From positions 74,848,333-74,912,332 of the forward strand of contig OX419756.1 in assembly GCA_948567375.1 (NCBI GenBank): a stretch of DNA of 64,000 nt, read 5' to 3'. Of the stretch, positions 22,250-32,075 are shown one piece after another. The notes under the pieces were generated by a model, which did no database searches, was not told the origin of the DNA, and was given only the letters and a program-made list of their open reading frames with translations. Positions within the stretch are counted from its first letter, which is position 1; every line of letters starts with the position of its first letter. This DNA is from Lunularia cruciata. Taxonomy: Eukaryota > Streptophyta > Marchantiopsida > Lunulariales > Lunulariaceae. The translations under genes were made by a program, and so were the position numbers.

Positions 22250-23680
22250 ACGATGTGGATCAAGCCAATTGCACAAGAACAATCTAAGGAGGGCCAAGAG
22301 CCTCATCAAGCAATGGGTTGATCGGATAGTTCAAGAGTTTGCAAATGTATTTCCGGATGATCTGCCAAAGGGATTACCCCTCAATCAAGGTATGTCCTTC
22401 AAGATCAAGTTATTGCCAAGGAGTACTCCAATGAGTAGACCAATCTATCGGCTCTCACCAAAGGAGTTGGATGAGTTGCAAACAACACTTATAGAGTTGT
22501 TTGAGAAGGATTTCATATGACATAGTACCTCTTCTTGGGAAGCATTGGTACTATTTGTTCCAAAGAAGGATGGAGGACTTTGTTTCTATATTGATTATCG
22601 GGGACTCAATAAGCAAACCGTGAAGAATGCATATCCCTTGCCTCAAATTGATGCCTGCTTTATCAACTAAGGGGCACATGCTACTTTTCCAAGCTGGATC
22701 TTTGTAGCGGCTATTGGCAAATTCCTATGGAAGGAGAGGACGTGCAAAAGACTACCTTTCGCACAAGGTATGGACATTTTGAGTGGAGAGTTCTACCTTT
22801 CGGACTCACTAATGCTCCAACAGTCTTCATGGATCAAATGCATCGGGTGTTGGAGGGACTATTGGATCGGTCCGTGGTGGTGTTCTTAGATGATATCCTA
22901 ATCTATAGTAGGACAAAGGCAGAACACATGAATCATGTGCAAGAAGTCCTAAGACGACTACGATAGTGGAAATTTTATTGCAAGAAGTCAAAGTGTGCTT
23001 TTTGGCAAAAAGAGGTTACCTTCTTGGGTCATAAGATCTCATCAGAGGGGATCAAGATAGAAGAAGAGAAGATCAAGGCCATTATTGATTGGCTTTACCC
23101 AAAGGATGCTATAGAAGTACGAGCATTCAATGGTTTGGCCAGTTTTTACCGATGATTCATCCATTATTATGCTCACGTGGCTGCACCATTGATTGACCTC
23201 TTGGGAAAGAACTCGAGCTTCTAGTGGACCACCAAGCATGAAGAAGCATTCCAGAAGTTAAAGCATATGGTGTCTTCAAGACCCATTCTTCAACCATATG
23301 ATCCTCAACTACCTTGTGTGGTTGATTTTGATGCTTCTAACTTTGCAATTGGAGTTGTGTTGCAACAAGAATTTCCAAATGGACTACATCCTATTTCCTT
23401 TGTGTCTCGCCAACTAAATACAATTGAAAGAAATTACTCTGCTCGAGATCGGGAACAACTTGCAATGGTATATGCCACCAAGGTATGGAGGCATTATCTC
23501 TTGGAGAAACAAGTGATCATGCAAACTGATCACAAGCCATTGTTGCAGACCTTACATTTGGAGCACATGAAGAGTCTGCATCATCGATGGGAAGAGCAAC
23601 TCCAATTGTTTGACATCAAACTTGAGTACAAACTAGGTTGGTTCTATGTCATCCCTGATGCTCTATCATGACGAGTTGAT
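22250..23680 (+). pseudogene. Element B reverse transcriptase and RNase H
   Basis: Open pieces: 22269-22520 (VDRIVQEFANVFPDDLP to LFEKDFI, closed by TGA 22518-22520, shared with C), 22727-22966 (TTFRTRYGHFEWRVLPFGL, SVVVFLDDILIYSRT, closed by TAG 22964-22966) and 23267-23671 (RNase H: VDFDASNFAIGVVLQQE, ARDREQLAMVYATKVW, MQTDHKPLLQ, PDALS, closed by TGA 23669-23671, shared with C). Motif A reads FSKLDLCSGYWQI near 22690, so RT catalytic Asp residues are kept, but stops inactivate the gene. Confidence 0.88.
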
Positions 23681-25214
23681 TTGAAGGCCCTTCCTCTCAT
23701 CACGGTGGCAATTACAACGGTGTCCATTGACCCTAAGGTCCATAATGAGTTTCAATCAGCTCTACAACAAGACCCTTTCTTCCAAATGGTACACGGTCAT
23801 ATGATAGCATGCGGCAAGGAGTACAACACCTTCTCCTTCAAGGAAGGCCTTTTATTCCATGCAAACCAGATCTAGGTTCCAGCCAAAGGTGATCTTTGAC
23901 TTGTGTGCCTTCAAGAAGCCCATGATTTACCAATAGCTAGTCATATGGGAGTGGACAAGACCTTGGGCACCTTCCAACGCCAATGGTGGTGACCCAATAT
24001 GACACAAGATGTTCAAGACTTTGTCCAATCATGTGAGAGTTGCCAATGTAACAACGCTAGCAACCAGAAGCCGAGTGGACTCCTTCAACCACTCGCCATT
24101 CCATCCGCTCACTGGGATCATGTGAGCTTGGATCTATTTCACATCCTTGCCAAAGATAAAACAAGGACACACCACAATTGTGGTGTTTGTGGATAAGCTT
24201 AGTAAGCAAATCCACCTGGCACCAACTTGTGATACCGTGGATGCTCCAACCTTAGTGCAAATCTACTTTGACAATGTCTTCAAGCATCATGGGCTGCCAT
24301 GTGTACTCATCTCTGACTATGATCCTTGATTTACTAGAAAGTTTTGGCAAGCACTCTTCCAGATACTCGGCACTAAGCTTGCTTTTTCCACGGCCTATCA
24401 TCCTCAAACTGATGGACAAACCAAATGCGCAAATTGTACATTGGAGGATATGTTGCGAGCCTTTGTCAATGTCCACCATACCAACTAGGATGAATGTCTT
24501 GCAGCTGCAAAATTTGCCTACAACAATTCCAAACAAGCAAGCACTTGATTTTCTCCCTTCTTTCTCAACTTTGGCCAAGATCCGCTTGTTCCAGATTCTC
24601 TTCTTGCTCCCCCTCCCTCTCAGGTTCCTCATACTTCCACATTCTTGACCACTATATCCCAATCTCTCCAACAAGCCAAGTCTCACCTCCTTGTTGCTTA
24701 GAATCACCAAAAACAATATGCATACCACCATCGTCATGATCTCACCTTTGAAGTTGGTGATAAAGTCATGCTATCCTCTAGTAACCTCCTTCTCCCACTT
24801 GATACCCAAGTTTGTAAACTTGCCCTTAATTGGATAGGACCCTTTGATATCACACACATTATCTCTTCTATTGGTTATCGACTTGCCTTGCCTTGCCTTG
24901 TCACATGCGTATCTATCCTATCTTTCATGTTTCCAAGTTGAAACCCCTTGTTCCTAACCCCTCTTCCTTTCCCTCTTGAGTCCAACCATCCCCTCTTCTT
25001 GTCTCTATCAATGATCATGAGGAGTACGAAGTTGATCGTATCCTTGCACATTGCCATATTCAACAAGGCCATCGCCAACATACGGAGTACAAGGTCCTTT
25101 GGAAAGGATATCCCCTTCATGATGCCACATGGGAACCTCTTTCCCACCTCCAAAATGCACAGACGGCCATCAAGGAATTCAAAGCTTCACTGGCGACGAG
25201 GACGTCACCAACTA
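23681..25214 (+). pseudogene. Element B integrase and chromodomain
   Basis: HHCC region: HDLPIASHMGVDKTLG and VQSCESCQCNNASNQ (23920-24070). Core: HWDHVSLDLFHILAKD, VVFVDKLSKQIHLAP, HHGLPCVLISDYDP with TGA 24327-24329 shared with C, then AYHPQTDGQTKCANCTLEDML (frame shifted). The tail has a chromodomain-like block with TEYKVLWKGYPLHDATWEPL near 25080-25140. Purine-rich GGCGGGGGAATA precedes the 3' LTR. Confidence 0.82.
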
Positions 25215-25228
25215 GCGGCGGGGGAATA

Positions 25229-25651
25229 TGTAACAATAAGGAGTTTAGCGACGAAGTTAGTCGGGCTTACGAAATAGAGAATAAGACAAAATAGCCTAGA
25301 ATATGATAGAAGCATCTAAGAAGCTTCTTGGGATGCTTCCCAACTAGTTAACTTGCGCCCTAAGCAAGTAGCTTCTAGAAGGAAGCTTCTAGAAGCTTCT
25401 AACTAGTTTAGCTTGCATGCCAAGTAGGCAGCTTCTAGAAGGAGGCTTCTTGAGAAGCTTCTTGGTTAACTTGGCTTGCACTCCAAGAAAGCGGCTCAAG
25501 GAGCTTTCTTGAGAAGCTTCAAGGGTCTTATATGCTACCTATAAATACCAAAGCCAAAGCTCATGCTAGGCAATCGGACTTTTCCCTCATTCAAGTGTCC
25601 CAATGTGAGTTTCCATTCTCCTATTTCTCTCCTCGGATTTGGTCTTTTACA
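25229..25651 (+). repeat. Element B 3' LTR
   Basis: TGTAACAATAAGG...GGTCTTTTACA, 423 bp; retains the four-unit heat-shock-like site at 25382-25399 and the TATA box. Confidence 0.92.
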
Positions 25652-26379
25652 GACACCCTACTCCTGTTGGTGGAATTCGCTTATAACAATTCAATGAATG
25701 CATCCACCCAGGTTACTCCGTTCTTTGTCATGTATGGTGAGCATCCCTTCACACCTTCTAGCTTGATGAAGATCCTTCTGGTGGCTACCAAGGTTGATGC
25801 AGTCAACACATTTGTTTCTAGAATCCAACAAGGTGTGGAGAGTGCCAAGCCTAGATTATAGATTGCACAAAATTGATAGAAGCAGTATGTTGATGCATAT
25901 TGTAGCCACATGGAGTTCAATGTTGGGGATCAAGTGTGGCTATTGACAACCAATCTCACATTAGTTGGACCTTGTAAGCTCATACCTTGTTTTATTGGGC
26001 CTTTCTTGATTCTTCGTCGAGGCGGCATTGTGGCCTATCACCTCAAGCTACCACCATATATGAAGATCCATCCAATGTTCCATGTTTCCCTACTACATAG
26101 ATATGCTCCTTGATCATGCTAGTGTCATTCCAGACAAGACATTTGACCTTGTCCAACACTCGTTGATGGCACGGAGGAATACGAAGTGGAGCATATTCTC
26201 CAAAAATGCATGCATGGTACTTGGCATCCATGGGTGGACTATCTAGTATAGTGGAAAGGTTACTTCCTCTATGAAGCAATCAATGCCCGCTGCAAATTTG
26301 ACACATACACTAGTGTTGGTGCAAGCTTTTGAGAAACAATTGCACAAAAAGGACATTGCATCTTAAAAGGAGGGAAGTT
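25652..26379 (+). pseudogene. Element A1 integrase C-terminal part and chromodomain
   Basis: Resumes A1 after B: LVEFAYNNSMNASTQVTPFF and MYGEHPFTPSSLMKI, then TAG at 25859-25861 (shared with A2 and A'), MEFNVGDQVWLLT, and a chromodomain with several lesions (TGG to TAG in LVQW; WEP lost). Ends with the polypurine tract 26363-26378. Confidence 0.85.
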
Positions 26380-27126
26380 TGTAATACCAAGAGCTAGCCA
26401 TACGATCTAGATATGAAATTTGGTTTGGTAACATTTGGATTAATTTTATACATGATGGTCAAAATAGATCAGATAAAAGTATCACCAAAATAGCACTTCT
26501 ACTAATAGGGTAGAAACCAAAATATACTTGAAAACCTTAGAACCAATAGCTAGACATATGATTTAAAGGTGAGAATTGGATTGGTAATATTTGGAAGGAT
26601 GTTACACATGATAGACTAAACAGATCAGAAAGAAGTATCACCAAAAGGGAACTTCTATGAATAGAGTAGGAACCAAAACACGCTTGAAATCTTTAAAGAC
26701 AATTTTGGAGGCCTAAACGGATGAATTAGGCCTCAAAAATGTGCAGATTCCTTCCACCCCCCCCCCCCAATTAAAGGAAAGGTTGGCCTTCCTTCCCCCT
26801 TGGTTTGTCTCGTCGAGAGCTTTCCAACAATACCTCACCCACGTGATTTTGAGATTTTTACAAGAAGATTCACTAAAAGATTCTCTCCAATCAAAGCTTG
26901 ATTTACAACCAGATAGGACCAGGACTAGCATATCACCCATCCACGTATATAATCCAAGGGTGGTGCTTGCTGACATGTCACCTATCTGTGTGCCTAATCC
27001 TATGGTGGAGCTTCCTTGGAGGAGATCCTCTTTGTCTATATAATAAAGAGAAGGTGCTCCTTTGGGCATCGGATGATTGAGTGTGAAATTTATGTTTCTC
27101 TCTTCTCTTGTCCTTGGGGTATTACA
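26380..27126 (+). repeat. Element A1 3' LTR
   Basis: TGTAATACC...GGGTATTACA, 747 bp; contains the internal duplication and a long C run near 26756-26769. Confidence 0.9.
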
Positions 27127-27489
27127 ATGGGGCCAAAATACCTAAAATATTCTAAAATTATCTATGAAGCTTCCTGACTAGCTTAGCTTGCACCGCAAGT
27201 AGATAGCTTCTAAAAGAAACTTCTTGAGAAGCTTCCGACTAGCTTAGCTTGCATGCCAAATAAACAACTTCTAGAATGAAGCTTCTTGAAAAGCTTCCCA
27301 ATTAGCTTGGCTTGCACTGCAAGAAAGCAGCTTGAGGGAGCTTCTTGAGAAGCTTCTCAAGGGCCTTGTTTGTTCCTTATAAATACCGGAGCCTAAGCTC
27401 ATGCTAGGCATTCAGAGTTTTCCCACATTCAAGCATCCCAATATGATCTTCTATTCTCTAATTTCTCTCCTTGGTCTTGGTTCTTTACA
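27127..27489 (+). repeat. Element C 3' LTR, right piece
   Basis: Continues the LTR begun at 8797; first five bases are the ATGGG duplication. It carries a perfect three-unit heat-shock-like site GAA-GC-TTC-TT-GAA at 27278-27290, other GAAGCTTC modules, TATAAATA near 27380, and ends TTCTTTACA. Confidence 0.85.
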
Positions 27490-27856
27490 AGAGAACCTTC
27501 CATCCTTTGCTTCACTAGAGTCAAATTGGACCTGAGGTTTGTAATCTTCCTTGATGGAGTGCCATTGTCAAGATACACTACATTGTTTCTTAGTTGACTT
27601 GTACATTCCTTGGGCCACTAGAGCATGTCTTTGCTCTTTCTCCAGCAAAGATTCAAGCTCTTGGATCCTAGCTTGACCATGCATTAAAGCATTTTGACTC
27701 ACACCAACTACCTTCTCTACATGGATGAGGTTCCACTTAGGTTTGGGTCATACATCTACATCTTCATTTCTCACTTGTGAATGTGTTTCTACACTAGATG
27801 TAGCAATGATCTATATGACACAATGTCCTTTTGGAGGACAACGGATAGCTATCCAT
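27490..27856 (-). pseudogene. Unrecognised coding-like fragment
   Basis: The minus strand reads a largely open, lysine- and glutamate-rich stretch: HVEKVVGVSQNALMHGQ, ARIQELESLLEKEQRHAL, VAQGMYKSTKKQ, one stop, then WHSIKEDYKPQVQFDSSEA. The ELESLLEKEQ segment suggests a coiled coil. I do not recognise it. It lies between the end of C and the left end of A', and is the unoccupied target of A' (continuing at 35104). It could be part of an unrelated retroelement or a captured gene fragment. Confidence 0.35.
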
Positions 27857-29173
27857 TGTAATATTCTGAGGAGAGGAGAACTTATAAGAGAAACACAACT
27901 TCACACTCAATACTTTGATGCCCCAAAGGAGCACCTTGTCTTTATTATATACCAAAGAAGATTCTCTCCAAGGAAGCTCTGCCCTCGGATCAGATGCATG
28001 GATTGGTGATTTGTTTGCAAAATCCACCCTTAGATTAGTTGCATGCATGAGTGACATGTTGGTTCTTGTCCTATCTAGTGGGTCAAACAATATATGATCA
28101 AAGGAAATCTTTAGGGAATCTTCCCATAGGAATTTCAAAATTGCATGGGTGAGGTATCATTGGAAAGCTCTTGATGAGACAAAGAGTAGAGAAGGCCAAC
28201 CTTCAAAACTTATGGGAAGTTAGGTGCACATTTTCAAGGCCTAATCAGCCGTCTAGGCCTTCAAAATTTGCTTTGACATTTTCATATTATTTTTGACTCC
28301 CACTTTATTAGTAAAAGTATTCTTTTGGTGATACCTCTATTTGATCTACTTAGTCCATCATATATACAATCCTTCTAGATGTTACCAAGTGTAATACCAA
28401 GAGCTAGCCATATGATCTAGATGTGAAATTTGGTTTGGTAACATCTAGAATGATGTTATACATGATAGTCAAAATAGATAAGATAGAAGTATCACCAAAA
28501 GAGTACTTCTACTAATAGGGCAGAAACCGAAATGGACTTGAGAACCTTAGAACCAATAGCTAGACATATGATTTAAAGGTAACAATTGGTTTGGTACCAT
28601 CTGGAAGGATGTTACACATGATGGACTAAACAGATCAGAAAGAGGTATCACCAAAAGGGGACTTTTACTAATAGAGTAGGAACCAAAATATGCCTAAAAT
28701 CTTTGAAGGCAATTTTGGAGGCCTAAACGGATGAATTAGGCCTCAAAAATGTACACATTCCCCCCCCCTCTCTCTAATGGAGGACAGGTTGGCCTTCCCT
28801 CCCCCCTGATTTGTCTTGTCAAGAGCTTTCCAATGGTACCTTACATGATTCTGAGATTCCTACAAGAAGATTCCCTAAAAGATTCCTTCCGGTCAAAGCT
28901 TGTTTGACCAACCAGATAGGACCTAGACCAGACATGTCACCCATCCAAGTAAGTAATCAAAGGGTGGAGCTTACTGACATGTCACTTATCTGTGTCCCTA
29001 ATCCTATGGAGGAGCTTCCTTGGAGGAGATCCTCTTTGTCTATATAATAAAGAGAAGGTGCTCCTTTGAGGCATTGAGTGTGCAATTTGTGTTTTCTCTC
29101 TCCTCTTGTCCTCGGAGTATTACACCAATCCAATTTTCATCTCTAGATAATATGTTTAGCTATTGGTATTATG
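27857..29173 (-). repeat. Element A' 3' LTR, interrupted by S3
   Basis: About 582 bp of LTR once S3 is removed (27857-28389, 29125-29173). Diverged from family A but collinear: TGTAATATTCTGAGG, a TATTATATACCA block, GAGGCCT-like pair, then a single duplication unit. The right end reads ATTATG instead of ATTACA. Confidence 0.75.
28390..29124 (+). repeat. Solo LTR S3 (family A) in the A' LTR
   Basis: TGTAATACC...GAGTATTACA, 735 bp, flanked by CCAAG (28385-28389) and CCAAT (29125-29129). Antisense to A'. Contains both duplication units and a short C run. Confidence 0.85.
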
Positions 29174-30065
29174 AACCTCTTCCCTTTTAAAATGTAACAT
29201 TCTCATTGCAAAGCTATTGCTCAAAAGATTTCACTAACAAGGGTGCATTAGTCAAGTTGGTTGTTGACTCCCATTTTGCTTAATACAATGGGAATCTTTC
29301 CAATGTACAATATATTCTTCATGTGGATGTTGAGTACCACAGATGCATTTCTAGAAAATATGCTTGACTTCATATTCCTCCATGTCATCAATGAGTGTTG
29401 GATAGGGTTGAATTTCTTGTATTGAAGGAAAGTGAGGTAGTCGGGGTGCATATCTACATAATAAAGAAACATGGAATACTTGATAGATCTTCATGGATAC
29501 CAAGGTAGCTCAAGGTGATAGGCCATCGTGTCGATTCAATGAAGGATGGGAAAAGGCCTAATAAAATGAGGTCTAAGCTTATGAGGGCTAACTAACATAA
29601 TGTTGGTTATTGACAGCCAGACTTGATCTCCAACACTAAACTCCATGTGTTGGCAATGTGCATAATATTTTTTTTCCAATTTTGGGCATTTTCAACCTAT
29701 ATTTGGTGTTCTGCTTGGAAACAAAAGTGTTGACAACATCAACCTTGGTATCCACTAGGCAAATCTTCATCAATCTCAAAGGTGTGAAAGGATGATCTCC
29801 ATACATGAGGAAAAGTAGTGTGACCTATGTGAATTCATTCATTGAATTGTTGTAAGCAAATTCTATGAATAGAAGTAAGTTGTCCCACCTTTCTTGCTCA
29901 TCTAAGATGAAGCTCCCAAGCATTTCTTCAATAGTGCAATTAACCCACTTTTTTTCTTCATCAATCCATGGATGGTAAGCCGTGGACATGGCTAAATTGG
30001 TTTGAAGAAACCAAAAATTTTTCTCCAAAAAAATAGTAAATTGAGTGCTTCTATCAATGATGAGT
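29174..30065 (-). pseudogene. Element A' integrase C-terminal part and tail
   Basis: Minus-strand frame 29825-30085 has LIIDRSTQFTIF, AMSTAYHPWIDEEKKWVNC, TIEEMLGSFILDEQERWDNL, matching A2 integrase. Below it, 29700-29640 carries the tail (MEFSVGDQVWLS-like) preceded by an in-frame TAG at 29697-29699, the same position as in A1 and A2. A degenerate chromodomain region lies at 29250-29470. The Leu-Ile-Ile-Asp block directly abuts the 3' LTR of element E. Confidence 0.75.
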
Positions 30066-30496
30066 TGTAAAAGACCAACACCCATGAGAGAAATTCATGT
30101 GTTCCAATAGACAATCACATTGGAACACTAGAATGTGAGAAAACTCCGAATTCTAGCATGAGCTTTAGCTTTGTTATTTATAGAGAGCATACAAGGCTCT
30201 TGAGAAACTTCTTAAAAAGATTCTCAAAGCTACTTTCTTGGAGTGCAAGCCAAGTTAACCAAGAAGGTTCCTTCTAGAAGCTACCTATTTGGCATACAAG
30301 CTAAGCTAGTTAGAAATTTCTAGAAGCTTCCTATTAAAAGCTATCTACTTGGAGTGCAAACTAAGCTAGCCAGGAAACTTCCCAAGAAGCTTCCAAGTAG
30401 CTTCTTAGATACTTCTATAATATTTTATGCTAATTTGGCCTATTTGCTACTTCATTAACCTTGAAAAAATTCATTGTTAAACTCCATATTATTACA
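30066..30496 (-). repeat. Element E 3' LTR
   Basis: Begins TGTAAAAGACC, ends CCATATTATTACA (plus strand). Has a perfect TTC-TA-GAA-GC-TTC module at 30318-30330. Confidence 0.8.
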
Positions 30497-31651
30497 CTAA
30501 TCATCATGCTCTACAATTTTCATTTGGGCTATTTGTTGGTGTCATCAATTCTTGAGTGTGCATTCAACAATGCAATACTCAATTTAGCAACAATAAAAGC
30601 AGCCATCATTTTTTTTGCAATCTTTCCTTACTTGTAGGCTCAAGTGGTTTCCACTGGACGGTATCAATCTCCATTGATATTGGCTCTTCCACTTGTGTAT
30701 AGTGTACAAGTAGATTCGATTTGGGTCGAGGTCTAGACCAAGTTGTTGCAACCAAGGAATCAAAGCGCTCAACCAACTGCATGGCTTCCTCCAAGTCTTT
30801 AGGCTCTCGCATGGTCACTTCCAATTTGGTGCATGACTTTAAGCCTCTCACAAATTGATCTAGAGCTTCATCTTCTTATATATGTGGAATTTTCATAATG
30901 GTGTTTTGGAATTGCATGATATAGCTCCTTACAAAGCCAATTTGCTTCAACTCTACCAACCAATCTCATGCAATTGGTGTGGCATTTATAGTTTGGGATT
31001 ATAGTTTGGGATTGACTAAGTATTGCACTCTTGAATCCTCTTCATGTCAAAATTGGTGCAACAATTTGCCATTCAGCTTGTTCCACTTGGAACCTCCACC
31101 ATAACTTTGCCACTCCATCCAATTGGCTTGAAGCCAAGAGGATTTATTTATGTTTATCTTGAAGGTTTGTAGCTTCAAAATGACATTCATAGTCAAACAA
31201 AAAGTTCTCTACTACATCCAAAAGATTCTTGCCTTCAAATACCTTGGGTTTTGGAAACCAACTTCTATCTTCTTCTTCTTGAATTGGTGCCCTCTCTACA
31301 CGCTCATTGTTGATGGTCTCATTCATCCAACAATCAAGGAAGGTGCCCAATTTGTTGTTGCATAGCAAGTATAAATTTGGGTATTGCCACCATGGCTATT
31401 ACTCTATCACACTACTCCTAATTTATCTAATTTATCAACATGTAGATGTAGGACATCCACCGTTCTCCATAAGTTACAATTGGAACTACCAAGGGTTCCT
31501 TAGACAAGGTGATTACATTCAAAAAAAATTGCCCAAAGCATGAGATGATGAATTGTGTAAAAAAATGCTTAGGTAGTATTTGGACACAAAAATCCCAATG
31601 GTTTGGCAAAAATAGATTTGGTGGTCAATAATTTCCATCCATACCATTGTT
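30497..31651 (-). pseudogene. Element E gag
   Basis: Minus-strand blocks: FPKPKVFEGKNLLDVVENF and FDYECHFEATNLQD (frame 31144-31368), MRGLKSCTKLEVTMRE and MQLVERFDSLVATTW (frame 30606-30851), then a decayed zinc knuckle. Collinear with B gag, with scattered lesions. Confidence 0.8.
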
Positions 31652-31663
31652 GCTTTGATACCA
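31652..31663 (-). other. Primer-binding site of E
   Basis: Plus strand GCTTTGATACCA, i.e. TGGTATCAAAGC on the minus strand, one mismatch from the initiator tRNA-Met site. Confidence 0.75.
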
Positions 31664-31664
31664 A

Positions 31665-32075
31665 TGTAAACGACCAAGATTGAGGAGAGAAATAGGAAAA
31701 TAGAAGATCATATTAGGACACTTGAATGTGGGAAAACTCCAACTGCCTAGCATGAACTTTAGCTCTAGTATTTATAAGGAGCATACAAGGCTCTTGAGAA
31801 GCTTCTCAAGAAGCTTTCTTAAGTCATTTTCTTGGAGTGTAAGCCAAGTCAATTGGGAAGCTTCAAGAAGCTTTTTTTCTTGAAGCCATCTACTTGGCAT
31901 ACAAGCTAAGCTAGTTGGAAACTTCTAGAAGCTACCTACTTGGGATTCAAGCTAAGCTAGCAGGGAAGCTTCCAAGTAGCTTCCTAGATGCTTCTAAATT
32001 ATTCTAGGTTAATTTGGCCTATTAACTACTTTGTTAGCCTTGACCAACTTCATCACTAAATTCCATAGTGTGACA
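31665..32075 (-). repeat. Element E 5' LTR
   Basis: Begins TGTAAACGACC, ends CCATAGTGTGACA (plus strand). Perfect three-unit heat-shock-like sites at 31857-31869 (GAA-GC-TTC-AA-GAA) and 31918-31930 (GAA-AC-TTC-TA-GAA). Confidence 0.8.

Larger units (their letters stand above)
15371..25651 (+). mobile_element. Ty3/gypsy element B (family B/C)
   Basis: Complete element with 420- and 423-bp LTRs (15371-15790, 25229-25651), flanked by GACAT and GACAC (15366-15370, 25652-25656); the A2 sequence GGGACACCC shows the original site was GACAC. By eye I count about 20 differences between its LTRs, so it is moderately old. Contains gag, protease, RT, RNase H, integrase and chromodomain. It is interrupted between gag and protease by A2. 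Confidence 0.92.
8853..27126 (+). mobile_element. Ty3/gypsy element A1 (family A)
   Basis: Complete family-A element flanked by a perfect 5-bp duplication ATGGG (8848-8852 and 27127-27131). 5' LTR 8853-9575, primer site, gag, protease, RT, RNase H, integrase, chromodomain, purine tract, 3' LTR 26380-27126. Its coding region is broken by antisense solo LTRs S1 and S2 and by the whole of element B. It lies in the 3' LTR of C. Confidence 0.9.
3150..27489 (+). mobile_element. Ty3/gypsy element C, outermost host of the nest
   Basis: Host retrotransposon of the nested cluster, same family as B. Parts in order: 5'-truncated LTR (3150-3249), primer-binding site, gag, protease, RT/RNase H, integrase, chromodomain region, and a 3' LTR split by A1 into 8797-8852 and 27127-27489. 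Joining the two LTR pieces across the 5-bp ATGGG duplication gives a B-like LTR sequence. The coding region is full of stops and indels and also carries antisense solo LTR S0. The 5' LTR has lost most of its U3, so the target duplication of C itself cannot be read. It is the oldest element in this nest. Confidence 0.85.
30066..32075 (-). mobile_element. Element E, gag-only member of the B/C family
   Basis: Two B-like LTRs in reverse (30066-30496 and 31665-32075) enclose about 1.17 kb that holds a primer site and gag but no protease, RT or integrase. Gag runs to just past the zinc knuckle and then directly meets the 3' LTR. Flanks differ (left TGAGT, right TATAG on the plus strand), and host A' is missing RT-to-integrase sequence exactly here. 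So E was involved in a deletion or recombination after insertion, or was assembled from two elements. Confidence 0.8.

Noticed and set aside
24252-24737. 161-codon minus-strand frame
   Set aside because: Antisense shadow of element B integrase.
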